A stretch of DNA of 64,000 bases from Planosporangium spinosum (GTDB lineage: Bacteria > Actinomycetota > Actinomycetes > Mycobacteriales > Micromonosporaceae). The notes under the pieces are model-generated. The model did not search any database. It saw nothing but the letters and a program-made list of their open reading frames with translations, and was not told the DNA's origin. This document shows, one piece after another, positions 41,266-48,874 of the stretch; position 1 is the stretch's first letter, and every line of letters starts with the position of its first letter. Position numbers and translations under genes: made by a program. The stretch lies in contig NZ_JBLYUB010000032.1 of the NCBI RefSeq assembly GCF_049999945.1, positions 1-64,000 of the forward strand, read 5' to 3'.

Positions 41266-42647
41266 GCGCGCCGGTCGTACCGACCGGGATCGTCGCGTAC
41301 GCCAGCTACCTTCCGCGGCACCGGCTGCGGCACGCGGACCTGGGTGCCGTGCTCGGTACCAAGGCCGGTCCCGGGTCGCGGGTGGCCGCCTCGTTCGACG
41401 AGGACAGCACCACGCTCGGAGTCGAAGCCGCCCGGCGGGTGGCCGGGGAACGGCCCGAGATGATCTTCTTCGCCACCACCTCGCCGGCGTACCTGGACAA
41501 GACCAACGCCGCGACCGTGCACGCGGCCCTCGGCGCGGGCCACGACGGCCTCGCCGTCGACCTGGCCGGCTCGGCGCGCTCCGGTACGGGCGCGCTGCTC
41601 GCCGCCGCCGCGACGGGCGGTCTCGCCGTCCTCGCCGATGTGCGGACCGGCCTGCCGGGCTCGGTCGACGAGCGCGACGGCGCGGACGGCGCGGTGGCGT
41701 TCCGGTTCGGTGCGCCCGAGGAGGCGATCGCCGCGGTCGTCGCCCGCGCGTCGGTGACGGCCGAGTTCCTCGACCGCTGGCGCCTGCCCGGTGAGCCGGC
41801 CGCCCGGCGGTGGGAGGACCGGTTCGGGCTGGAGAGCTACCTGCCGCTGGTGAGACAGGCGGGGCAGCGGGCGCTCCAGGAGGCCGGTGTCGCCGACCCC
41901 GACCACGTCGTGGTCTCCTCGCCGAACCCGCAGGTGGTCAAGCGGGCGGCCGGCATCTTCCCGGCGCGGGTACCGGCCGGCACGGTGCCGGGCCACGCGG
42001 GCGCGGCCGACGTCGGCCTGGGCCTGGCGGGCGTCCTGGACCGGGCGGCGCCGGGCGAGCACGTCCTCGTCCTGTCTGCTGTGGACGGGTGTGACGCGCT
42101 GGTGCTGCGGGTCACCGACCGCATCGCGCGCGGACGCCAGGCCCGCCCGCTGTCGGCGCAACTCGCCGCCGGGCGCGACGTCCCGTACGCCACCTACCTG
42201 ACCTGGCGTGGCCTGCTCGACCGCGAGCCGCCGCGGCGGCCCGAGCCGGACCTGCCGGCCGCGCCGCCCTCGGCCCGGTCGCAGGCGTGGAAGTTCGCGT
42301 TCACCGGGTCTCGGTGCCGCCGCTGCGACTTCGTGCACCTGCCGCCGGCGCGCGTGTGCAAGAAATGTTCCACTGTGGACGACATGGAGCCGCTCCCGCT
42401 GGCCGGGCGGCGGGGGACGGTGGCCACCTTCACCGCCGACCGGCTGGCGTACTCGCCGTCGCCGCCGCTGATCGACGTGGTGGTCGACTTCGACGGCGGC
42501 GGGCGGTACACGATGGAGCTGGCGGACGCCGCGCCGGACGAGGTGGCCATCGGGATGCGGGTCGAGCCGACGTTCCGCAGGCTCTACACGGCCGATGGGA
42601 TGCACAACTACTTCTGGAAGGTGCGGCCCGTGGAGGACGAGAAATGA
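41262..42647 (+). CDS. HMG-CoA-synthase-like / DUF35 Zn-ribbon-OB-fold fusion protein
   Basis: A 461-residue fusion. Residues 1 to about 330 have the thiolase/KAS III fold of HMG-CoA synthases (GIVAYASYLPRHRL, TLGVEAARRVAG, IFFATTSPAYLDKTNAATVHAAL). The usual Cys nucleophile segment reads DLAGSARSGTGALLAA, so the cysteine is a serine (S104). Residues 345-461 are DUF35: a rubredoxin-like zinc ribbon with C352, C355, C366 and C369, then an OB fold (GTVATFTADRLAYSPSPPLIDVVVDF). DUF35 proteins partner SCPx/Ltp-type thiolases in sterol and ibuprofen catabolism, and the next gene is exactly such a thiolase, overlapping by ATGA. It probably forms a complex that binds acyl-CoA for C-C cleavage. Confidence 0.88.
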   Translation: MSAPVVPTGIVAYASYLPRHRLRHADLGAVLGTKAGPGSRVAASFDEDSTTLGVEAARRVAGERPEMIFFATTSPAYLDKTNAATVHAALGAGHDGLAVDLAGSARSGTGALLAAAATGGLAVLADVRTGLPGSVDERDGADGAVAFRFGAPEEAIAAVVARASVTAEFLDRWRLPGEPAARRWEDRFGLESYLPLVRQAGQRALQEAGVADPDHVVVSSPNPQVVKRAAGIFPARVPAGTVPGHAGAADVGLGLAGVLDRAAPGEHVLVLSAVDGCDALVLRVTDRIARGRQARPLSAQLAAGRDVPYATYLTWRGLLDREPPRRPEPDLPAAPPSARSQAWKFAFTGSRCRRCDFVHLPPARVCKKCSTVDDMEPLPLAGRRGTVATFTADRLAYSPSPPLIDVVVDFDGGGRYTMELADAAPDEVAIGMRVEPTFRRLYTADGMHNYFWKVRPVEDEK

Positions 42648-43837
42648 GCGCCCGGGGGATCTCAGACCAGGTCGCGATCGTCGCGATGGGCTGCACCCGG
42701 TTCGGCGAGCGCTGGGCGGCCTCCGCCGACGACCTGCTGATCGAGGCGGTGCAGGAGTGCCTCGCCGCCGTGCCGGGCACGGATCTCGCGGACGTGGAGG
42801 CGTTCTGGCTCGGCACGCTCGGCACGGGCCAGTCCGGTCTCACCCTCAGCCGGGCGCTCGGCCTGGACTACCGCCCGGTCACCCGGGTGGAGAACTACTG
42901 CGCGACCGGTTCGGAGGCGTTCCGCAACGCCTGCTACGCGGTGGCGTCCGGGGCGTATGACCGGGTCATGGCGGTCGGGGTGGAGAAGCTCAAGGACTCC
43001 GGCTACTCCGGGCTGACCCGTTCGGACCCGCCCGGGGACGGCACCGCCCCGGAGAACTCGCTCACCGCGCCGGCCGCGTTCTCGCTGCTGGACCCGGCCT
43101 ACTGCGCGAGGTACGGCGTCGACCCCGCCGACATGCGGGCCGCCATGACCCACGTGGCCTGGAAGAACCACGCCAACGGGGCGCTCAACCCGAAGGCGCA
43201 GTTCCGGTCGGTGGTGTCCAAGGAGAAGATCGCCGCGGCGCCGCTGGTGGCCGGGCGGCTCGGGGTGTTCGACTGCTCCGGGGTCTCCGACGGCGCGGCC
43301 TGCGCGCTGATCGTGCGCGCCGAGGACGCCCACCGGTACACCGACCGCCCGATCCTGGTGAAGGCGCTGTCGCTGACGGCCGGGCCGGGTCGCGCGGCGA
43401 TGGACGCGGACTACGACTACACCACCTTCCCGGAGGTCGTGCGCAGCGCCGAGGACGCGTACCGGCAGGCCGGGATCACCGATCCGCGCAACCAGATCTC
43501 GTTGGCGGAGGTCCACGACTGCTTCACGCCCACCGAGGTGGTGCTGATGGAGGACCTGGGCTTCGCCGAGCGGGGCAGGGCCTGGCGGGACATCCTCGAC
43601 GGCGCCTTCGAGCGCGGCGGGCGGCTGCCGGTCAACCCGGACGGCGGCCTGAAGTCCTTCGGCCACCCGGTCGGTGCCAGCGGGCTGCGCATGCTGTACG
43701 AGTGCTGGCTGCAGTTCCGGGGCGAGGCGGGGGAGCGGCAGCTGGCCGATCCGACGCTCGCGCTGACCCACAACCTCGGTGGCCGTCCGGGCGCGTGCGT
43801 GTCGTTCGTGTCGGTGGTCGGTACCGAGCCGGGCTGA
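42644..43837 (+). CDS. SCPx/lipid-transfer-type thiolase
   Basis: A 397-residue thiolase of the non-decarboxylative SCPx/Ltp group. VAIVAMGCTRFGERW is the typical start. RVENYCATGSEAFRNACYAVASGAYDRVMAVGVEKLKD has the nucleophile Cys86. SLAEVHDCFTPTEVVLMEDLGFAERG holds the characteristic H-D-C-F segment, and LKSFGHPVGASGLRMLYE the second His. HNLGGRPGACVSFVSVVG is the C-terminal C-containing loop. In the ipf and sterol pathways relatives act with a DUF35 protein to release propionyl-CoA by thiolysis or retro-aldol cleavage. It is the last gene of the Rieske operon, followed by a hairpin. Confidence 0.9.
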   Translation: MSARGISDQVAIVAMGCTRFGERWAASADDLLIEAVQECLAAVPGTDLADVEAFWLGTLGTGQSGLTLSRALGLDYRPVTRVENYCATGSEAFRNACYAVASGAYDRVMAVGVEKLKDSGYSGLTRSDPPGDGTAPENSLTAPAAFSLLDPAYCARYGVDPADMRAAMTHVAWKNHANGALNPKAQFRSVVSKEKIAAAPLVAGRLGVFDCSGVSDGAACALIVRAEDAHRYTDRPILVKALSLTAGPGRAAMDADYDYTTFPEVVRSAEDAYRQAGITDPRNQISLAEVHDCFTPTEVVLMEDLGFAERGRAWRDILDGAFERGGRLPVNPDGGLKSFGHPVGASGLRMLYECWLQFRGEAGERQLADPTLALTHNLGGRPGACVSFVSVVGTEPG

Positions 43838-43839
43838 CC

Positions 43840-43866
43840 GGTCACCGGCCCTGGTTGCCGGTGACC
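43840..43866 (+). terminator. Hairpin at the end of the Rieske/thiolase operon
   Basis: GGTCACCGG, nine-base loop, CCGGTGACC, two bases beyond the thiolase stop. It separates this operon from the next promoter, which carries operator copy 8. Confidence 0.65.
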
Positions 43867-43916
43867 TGACGCCCGTGTCTGGTGTCGTCGCGGCCGGGGA
43901 GTGGTACATTTTCTAT

Positions 43917-43932
43917 TATATTTTAGATTAAC
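43917..43932. promoter_or_regulatory. TetR-type operator copy 8 (upstream of crotonase D)
   Basis: TATATTTTAGATTAAC matches 11 of 16 positions of the consensus with a well-kept right half, in a 25-base AT tract. It ends 11 bases before ATG 43944. Confidence 0.6.
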
Positions 43933-43943
43933 TTGGAGGTCGC

Positions 43944-44828
43944 ATGGCGCCGAACACCGTGCCGCCGGACGCGACGCCGCCCGCCGCCGGGCGTCCGGGT
44001 GCCGCACCGGGACCGCGGGACGCGGCCGCAGCCGGGCCGCGGGGCCCGGTGGTCGAGGTGGACCTCACCGACGGCGTGGCCCACGTCCGGCTCAACCGGC
44101 CGGACGCCCGCAACGCCCTCGACGCCGCCATGGCCGCCGGCCTGCGCGACGCCGCGAGGCGCTGCGCCGAGGCGGACGGGCTGCGGGCGGTCCTGATCAG
44201 CGGCGCCGGTCCGGTCCTCACGGTCGGCGGGGACATCGCGGTGTTCGCCTCGGCGACCGACCGCCGCCGGCCGGGCCTCATGCGCGACATGGCGGCCCTC
44301 TACCACGAGGCCCTGCAAGGGTTCCTGCGCCTGGACGCCCCGATCGTCTGCGCCGCGCACGGCGCGGTGGCCGGTGGCGGGCTCGGCCTGCTCTACGTCG
44401 CCGACCTGGTGCTTGCCGCCGAGGGCACCCGGTTCGCGCTCGGCTACGCGGCACTCGGGCTGTCCAGCGACGCCGGCAGCTCCTGGTTCCTGCCCCGGCT
44501 GGTCGGGCCGAAGCGGGCCGCCGAACTGTACTTCGAGCAGCGCGTGCTCAACGCCCACGAGGCCACGGAGTGGGGGCTGGTCTCGCGCGTCGTTCCGGCC
44601 GACGCGCTCCCGGAGGAGGCGCTGGCGGTCGCCCGGCGCCTGGCCGCGGGCCCGACCCGGGCCTACGCCGAGATGCGCCACCTGCTCAACGACTCCGGCA
44701 ACCAGAGCCTGAGCGACCACCTCGCCGCAGAGGAGCGGGCCATGTACCGCACCGCGGCCACCGTCGACGCGGCCGAGGGCATCGCCGCGTTCGCCGGCAA
44801 GCGTGAACCCCACTACCAGGGATGGTGA
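43944..44828 (+). CDS. Crotonase-superfamily protein D
   Basis: A 294-residue protein with a Pro/Ala-rich N-terminal extension of about 35 residues, then VVEVDLTDGVAHVRLNRPDARNALD. VLISGAGPVLTVGGDIAVFA and IVCAAHGAVAGGGLGLLYVADLVLA are the oxyanion/CoA motifs. YAALGLSSDAGSSWFLPRLVGPKRAAELYFEQR carries an Asp in the S-D-A-G loop and keeps the distal Glu (AAEL), as in PaaG/ECI-like isomerases. TGGAGG lies before ATG 43944. It heads the operon crotonase, acyl-CoA dehydrogenase, flavoprotein, ferredoxin, reductase, nitroreductase. Confidence 0.88.
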   Translation: MAPNTVPPDATPPAAGRPGAAPGPRDAAAAGPRGPVVEVDLTDGVAHVRLNRPDARNALDAAMAAGLRDAARRCAEADGLRAVLISGAGPVLTVGGDIAVFASATDRRRPGLMRDMAALYHEALQGFLRLDAPIVCAAHGAVAGGGLGLLYVADLVLAAEGTRFALGYAALGLSSDAGSSWFLPRLVGPKRAAELYFEQRVLNAHEATEWGLVSRVVPADALPEEALAVARRLAAGPTRAYAEMRHLLNDSGNQSLSDHLAAEERAMYRTAATVDAAEGIAAFAGKREPHYQGW

Positions 44829-44830
44829 CA

Positions 44831-45991
44831 ATGACCGGATTCATCGTCGACAGCGAGGAGCACGCGCTGCTCCGCGAGAGCGTTGGCAAGATCGCGAAGC
44901 GGTACGGCCACGCGTACTACGCCGACCGGGCGCGCGCCGGCGACCGGGTCGACGAACTGTGGGCCGAGCTGGGGGAGGGCGGCTTCCTCGGCGTGCACCT
45001 GCCGGAGGAGTACGGCGGCGGCGGAGGCGGCCTGCGCGAGTACGGGGTGGTGCTGGAGGAGCTGGCGGCGCACGGCATGCCGCTGCTGATGGGCGTCATC
45101 TCGCCGGCCATCACCGGTTCGATCGTGTGGCGGCACGGCTCCGAGGAGATGAAGCGCGAGTGGCTGCCCGGCATGGCCGCCGGCACCCGGAAGATGGCGT
45201 TCGCGCTGACCGAGCCCGACGCCGGGTCCAACAGCCACCAGGTCAGCACCACCGCGCGCGCCGACGGCGACGGCTGGCGGCTGAACGGCGCCAAGTACTA
45301 CATCTCCGGGGTCGACGAGTCCGAGGCGCTGCTGGTGGTGGCGCGCGACGGCGAACCGGGTGCGTCCGGCCGCAGCCCGCTGTCGCTGTTCGTGGTGCCC
45401 ACCGACGCTCCCGGCCTGCGGTACCAGCACATCCCGACCGAGCTGGTCGTTCCGGAGAAGCAGTTCATGGTCTTCTTCGACGACGTGCGGATCGGGCCGG
45501 AGGCGCTGATCGGCGAGGCCGGGCGGGGGCTGCGGCAGGTGTTCGCCGGCCTCAACCCCGAGCGCATCCTGGCCGCCTCGCTGAGCAACGGCATCGGCCG
45601 GTACGCGCTGGACAAGGCCGTCGGCTACGCCCGGGAACGGCAGGTGTGGTCGGTCCCGATCGGCGCACACCAGGGCGTGTCGCACCCGCTCGCGGAGGCG
45701 TACATCGCGGTGGAGCTGGCGCGGCTGGCCACCGCCCGCGCGGCGGAGCTGTACGACACCGGCCAGGACGCCGCCGAGGCGGCCAACATCGCCAAGTTCG
45801 CCGCCGCCGACGCCTCGCTGAAGGCGCTCGACCAGTCCATCCAGACGCACGGCGGCAACGGGCTGTCCCGCGAGTACGGCCTGGCCGACCTGTGGTTCGC
45901 GGCCCGGTTGCTGCGCACCGCGCCGGTCAGCCGGGAGATGGTGCTCAACTACGTCGCCCAGCACAGCCTGCGGCTGCCCGCCTCCTACTAG
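44831..45991 (+). CDS. Acyl-CoA dehydrogenase (second)
   Basis: A protein of about 386 residues. GGFLGVHLPEEYGGGGGGLREY, then KMAFALTEPDAGSNSHQVSTTARADGDGWRLNGAKYYISGVDESE is the FAD-binding signature region. FAGLNPERILAASLSNGIGRYALDKAVGYARERQVWSVPIGAHQGVSHPLAE and SIQTHGGNGLSREYGLADLWFAARLLRTAPVSREMVLNYVAQHSL follow. The C-terminal active-site loop differs from straight-chain dehydrogenases, so a branched, cyclic or aryl-substituted acyl-CoA is possible. ATG 44831 is chosen; 44822 is an alternative overlapping the crotonase stop. Confidence 0.9.
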   Translation: MTGFIVDSEEHALLRESVGKIAKRYGHAYYADRARAGDRVDELWAELGEGGFLGVHLPEEYGGGGGGLREYGVVLEELAAHGMPLLMGVISPAITGSIVWRHGSEEMKREWLPGMAAGTRKMAFALTEPDAGSNSHQVSTTARADGDGWRLNGAKYYISGVDESEALLVVARDGEPGASGRSPLSLFVVPTDAPGLRYQHIPTELVVPEKQFMVFFDDVRIGPEALIGEAGRGLRQVFAGLNPERILAASLSNGIGRYALDKAVGYARERQVWSVPIGAHQGVSHPLAEAYIAVELARLATARAAELYDTGQDAAEAANIAKFAAADASLKALDQSIQTHGGNGLSREYGLADLWFAARLLRTAPVSREMVLNYVAQHSLRLPASY

Positions 45992-46065
45992 CCCCCGCAC
46001 CGGCCCCTCGGCCGGCGCCGCCGGGCGCCGACCGGGGCCGGACCGACAACGAAAGAGACTCATCG

Positions 46066-47385
46066 ATGGCAGGGGTAACTGTGCAGAACTTCGACGCCGT
46101 GGTGATCGGGGCGGGGGCGGGCGGCCTGTGTGCCGCGGCGCGCCTGTCGCACCTCGGCTACCGCACCCTGGTGGTCGAGCGGCTGGACCGGGTCGGCGGG
46201 CGCGCGTCCACGTACGACATCGACGGCTTCAAGGTCAACAACGGCGCCATCGTACTGGAGCTCGGGGGCGTCACCGAGGAGACCTTCGCGGAGGTCGGCG
46301 CGCCGTACGACGTCCGCATGCCCAAGCCCCCGATCCTCTACCGGATCGGCGGCAAGGACATCGACGTGACCGGCGGCGGCTGGGGCTTCCTGCTGGGCAA
46401 GCTGACCCGGCAGGGCGCCAAGCTCGTCAAGGGGCTGGGCGCGGCCCGCGAGGACAGCGGGCTGCCGGAGGCCGAGCTGACCACGGCCGAGTGGGTGTCG
46501 AAGTACACCAAGAACGAGAACGTCCACGGGATGTTCCGCAACATGTGCGGCTCCATCTTCGCGGTGGGCTCCGAGGAGCTGCCCGCCCGGGTCTTCCTCA
46601 CGTACTTCACCCGCAAGAGCGCCTTCAAGAAGTTCGGCTACCACCCGGAGGGCACCATCGGCGTGTGGCGGGCCCTGGCCGATGTGGTGACCCGCAACGG
46701 CGGCGAGGTCTGGCTGAACAGCGAGGCGCGCGGGCTGACCGTCACCGACGGCCTGGTCACCGCGGTCACGGTCGACCGCGGCGGCGAGACCGTCGAGGTC
46801 GGCTGCCGGGTCGCGCTCAGCGACGCCGGGCCGGTGGCCACCGTCGACCTGGTCGGCGCGGACAACCTGCCCGCCGACTACCGCGAGGAGGTACAGCGGC
46901 GCGACCGGCCGTCGGCGATGATCACGGTGAACATCGCCAGCCAGGAACGGCTGATCGAGGCCCCGGGCATGCTGAGCTTCGGCAAGACCCGGCGGCTGTG
47001 CTACGTCGCCAACTTCACCGACCTGTGCCCGGAGATGGCCCCGGCGGGCTGGCACCTGTACGCCGCCGCCGGGGTGCCCAAGCCCGCGGTCGGTGACTTC
47101 GACGAGCAGGCCGAGACCGAACTGGTCATGCAGGACCTGCGCGAGCAGGTACCCGGCTTCGACCGCGCGCGTGTGCTGTCGGTCGCGGTGACGCGCGACA
47201 GTTGGCCGCCGCAGCGTGCCGTCGCCGGCTACGACCTCGCCCCCGCCACCCCGATCCCGAACCTGTGGAACCTCGGGGACGGGGTCAAGGAGTACGCCAA
47301 CGGCGGCACCACCGCGTGCGCCGAGACCGCCAAGCTCGTCGTCGAGCGGATCACCGAGCGTTACCCCGTCGCGGCCGGCCGCTGA
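46066..47385 (+). CDS. Phytoene-desaturase-like FAD oxidoreductase
   Basis: A 439-residue amine-oxidase/CrtI-type flavoprotein. FDAVVIGAGAGGLCAAARLSHLGYRTLVVERLDRVGGRAST is the double FAD motif (GxGxxG and RxGGR). EGTIGVWRALADVVTRNGGEVWLNSEARGLTV is the substrate-domain crossover typical of CrtI. NLWNLGDGVKEYANGGTTACAETAKLVVERI is the C-terminal FAD-binding strand. It could desaturate or aromatise a ring intermediate, or isomerise a double bond. A carotenoid role is unlikely in this operon. Start ATG 46066 has GAAAGAGA upstream. Confidence 0.85.
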   Translation: MAGVTVQNFDAVVIGAGAGGLCAAARLSHLGYRTLVVERLDRVGGRASTYDIDGFKVNNGAIVLELGGVTEETFAEVGAPYDVRMPKPPILYRIGGKDIDVTGGGWGFLLGKLTRQGAKLVKGLGAAREDSGLPEAELTTAEWVSKYTKNENVHGMFRNMCGSIFAVGSEELPARVFLTYFTRKSAFKKFGYHPEGTIGVWRALADVVTRNGGEVWLNSEARGLTVTDGLVTAVTVDRGGETVEVGCRVALSDAGPVATVDLVGADNLPADYREEVQRRDRPSAMITVNIASQERLIEAPGMLSFGKTRRLCYVANFTDLCPEMAPAGWHLYAAAGVPKPAVGDFDEQAETELVMQDLREQVPGFDRARVLSVAVTRDSWPPQRAVAGYDLAPATPIPNLWNLGDGVKEYANGGTTACAETAKLVVERITERYPVAAGR

Positions 47386-47421
47386 GCCGCGCCACGGGAA
47401 AGATTCACCGAAGGAGAACCA

Positions 47422-47613
47422 ATGAAGATCATCGTGGACCGGAGCAAGTGCACCGGCCTCGGCATCTGCGAGTCGCTGGCCCCCAACTGCTTCGAGATCG
47501 ACGACGCCGGTGACCTGGTGCTGCTCACCGAGACGGTGTCCGACGACGACCTCGACGGGGTCCGGCAGGCGGTCGAGGGCTGCCCTACCGAGGCACTGCG
47601 GCTGGAGCCATGA
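47422..47613 (+). CDS. [3Fe-4S]-type ferredoxin (63 aa)
   Basis: MKIIVDRSKCTGLGICESLAPNCFEI is the start and EGCPTEAL lies near the end. Cysteines are C10, C16, C23 and C54-Pro. The position that supplies the fourth cysteine in a [4Fe-4S] cluster (residue 13, C-x2-C-x2-C spacing) is leucine, indicating a [3Fe-4S] cluster. Such ferredoxins usually serve P450s, but no P450 is encoded here, so the Rieske oxygenase at 36.8 kb is the likely acceptor, as reported for some actinobacterial phthalate-type dioxygenases. It is ATGA-coupled to its reductase. Confidence 0.93.
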   Translation: MKIIVDRSKCTGLGICESLAPNCFEIDDAGDLVLLTETVSDDDLDGVRQAVEGCPTEALRLEP

Positions 47614-48827
47614 GCGACCGGTCCCTCGTCGTCGTCGGCGCCTCCCTCGCCGGCCTGCGGGCCGTCGAGGCGGCCCGCAAGAGCGGCTTCGACGGTGCGA
47701 TCACCCTCATCGGCGCCGAGCCCCACCTGCCGTACGACCGGCCGCCACTGTCCAAGACGTTCCTCGACGGAACGGACCTGCCCGCGTTCCGCAGCGAGGA
47801 GACGCTCCGCGACGAACTCGGCACCCGGCTCGTCCTCGGTGCGGCGGCGACCGCGGTGGACACCACGGCCCGGACGGTGCGGGCCGGCGGCCAGGAGTTC
47901 GGCTACGACGGCCTGGTGATCGCCACCGGAGCCGCCGCCCGTACCCTCCCGGGCACGGAGGGGCTGGCCGGCGTCCACGCCCTGCGTACCCGCGACGACG
48001 CGCTGGCCGTACGGTCCGCGCTCGACGCCGGTGCCCGTACGGTCGTGGTCGGAGCCGGGTTCATCGGCTCCGAGGTCGCTTCGGCCGCCCACAAGCGGGG
48101 CCTGGCCGTGACGATCGTCGAGGCGCTGCCGACCCCGCTGGTACGCGCCGTCGGCGACGTCATGGGCCGGGCATGCGCCGCCCTGCACACGCGCCGCGGC
48201 ACCGAGCTGAGGTGCGGCGTCGGCGTGGCGGCGGTGGAGGGCGACGGACGGGTCGAACGGGTCCGGCTCACCGACGGCACGGTGCTCCCGGCGGACCTCG
48301 TGGTGGTCGGCATCGGCGCGGCGCCCGCCACCGGCTGGCTCGACGGGTCCGGGCTGACCCTCGACAACGGCATCGTCTGCGACGAGACCCTGTTCACCGG
48401 AGTGCCCGGGGTGTACGCCGCCGGTGACGTGGCCCGCTGGTACAACCCGCTGTTCGGCCGGCACATGCGGCTGGAGCACTGGACCAGCGCCGCCGAGCAG
48501 GGTGCGGTGGCGGCGCGCAACGCGCTCGACCCGGCGAACGCCGGACCGTACGCGACCGTCCCGTACTTCTGGTCGGACTGGTACGACTCCCGCATCCAGT
48601 TCGTCGGGGTTCCGGCGACCGACGAGGTGCGCGTGGTCGACGGCGACGTCGACGGGGACCGCTTCGTCGCCCTCTACCGGGAGGGCGACCGCCTGGCCGG
48701 GGTGCTCACCATGAACGGCCAGGCCCAGATCATGAAATACCGTGGGCTGATCATGCGAGGCGCGTCCTGGGAGGACGGCCTGGAATTCGCCGAGCGCCGC
48801 CGGACCGCGGCCCTGGGTGCGGCGTGA
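47610..48827 (+). CDS. Ferredoxin--NAD(P)+ reductase of ring-hydroxylating oxygenase type
   Basis: A 405-residue glutathione-reductase-fold flavoprotein. LVVVGASLAGLRAVEAARKSGFDGAITLIGAEPHLPYDRPPLSKTFLDG is the FAD site with the RPPLSK signature. TVVVGAGFIGSEVASAAHKRGLAVTIVE is the NAD(P)H site, and GVYAAGDVARWYNPLFGRHMRLEHWTSAAEQGAVAARNAL and YFWSDWYDSRIQFVG are the C-terminal motifs. It passes NADH electrons to the ferredoxin encoded directly upstream. Length and motifs match the BphA4/ThcD class. Confidence 0.93.
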   Translation: MSDRSLVVVGASLAGLRAVEAARKSGFDGAITLIGAEPHLPYDRPPLSKTFLDGTDLPAFRSEETLRDELGTRLVLGAAATAVDTTARTVRAGGQEFGYDGLVIATGAAARTLPGTEGLAGVHALRTRDDALAVRSALDAGARTVVVGAGFIGSEVASAAHKRGLAVTIVEALPTPLVRAVGDVMGRACAALHTRRGTELRCGVGVAAVEGDGRVERVRLTDGTVLPADLVVVGIGAAPATGWLDGSGLTLDNGIVCDETLFTGVPGVYAAGDVARWYNPLFGRHMRLEHWTSAAEQGAVAARNALDPANAGPYATVPYFWSDWYDSRIQFVGVPATDEVRVVDGDVDGDRFVALYREGDRLAGVLTMNGQAQIMKYRGLIMRGASWEDGLEFAERRRTAALGAA

Positions 48828-48874
48828 GCCCCGCGGCCGGCCCGGCCCTGACGCGACAGGAAGGATGGTCAACC

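Noticed and set aside
42644..43837. Considered a dedicated sterol Ltp2 aldolase
   Set aside because: The nucleophile Cys86 and the GHPVGASG histidine motif are retained, so thiolase chemistry is at least as likely. No other steroid-specific genes (kstD, hsa, kshAB) are seen.
46066..47385. Considered a carotenoid phytoene desaturase
   Set aside because: There are no crtB/crtE/crtY genes nearby. The gene is embedded in an acyl-CoA/ferredoxin operon.
47422..47613. Considered evidence for a P450 system
   Set aside because: No cytochrome P450 (FxxGxxxCxG heme loop) is encoded in the window. The Rieske oxygenase is the available acceptor.
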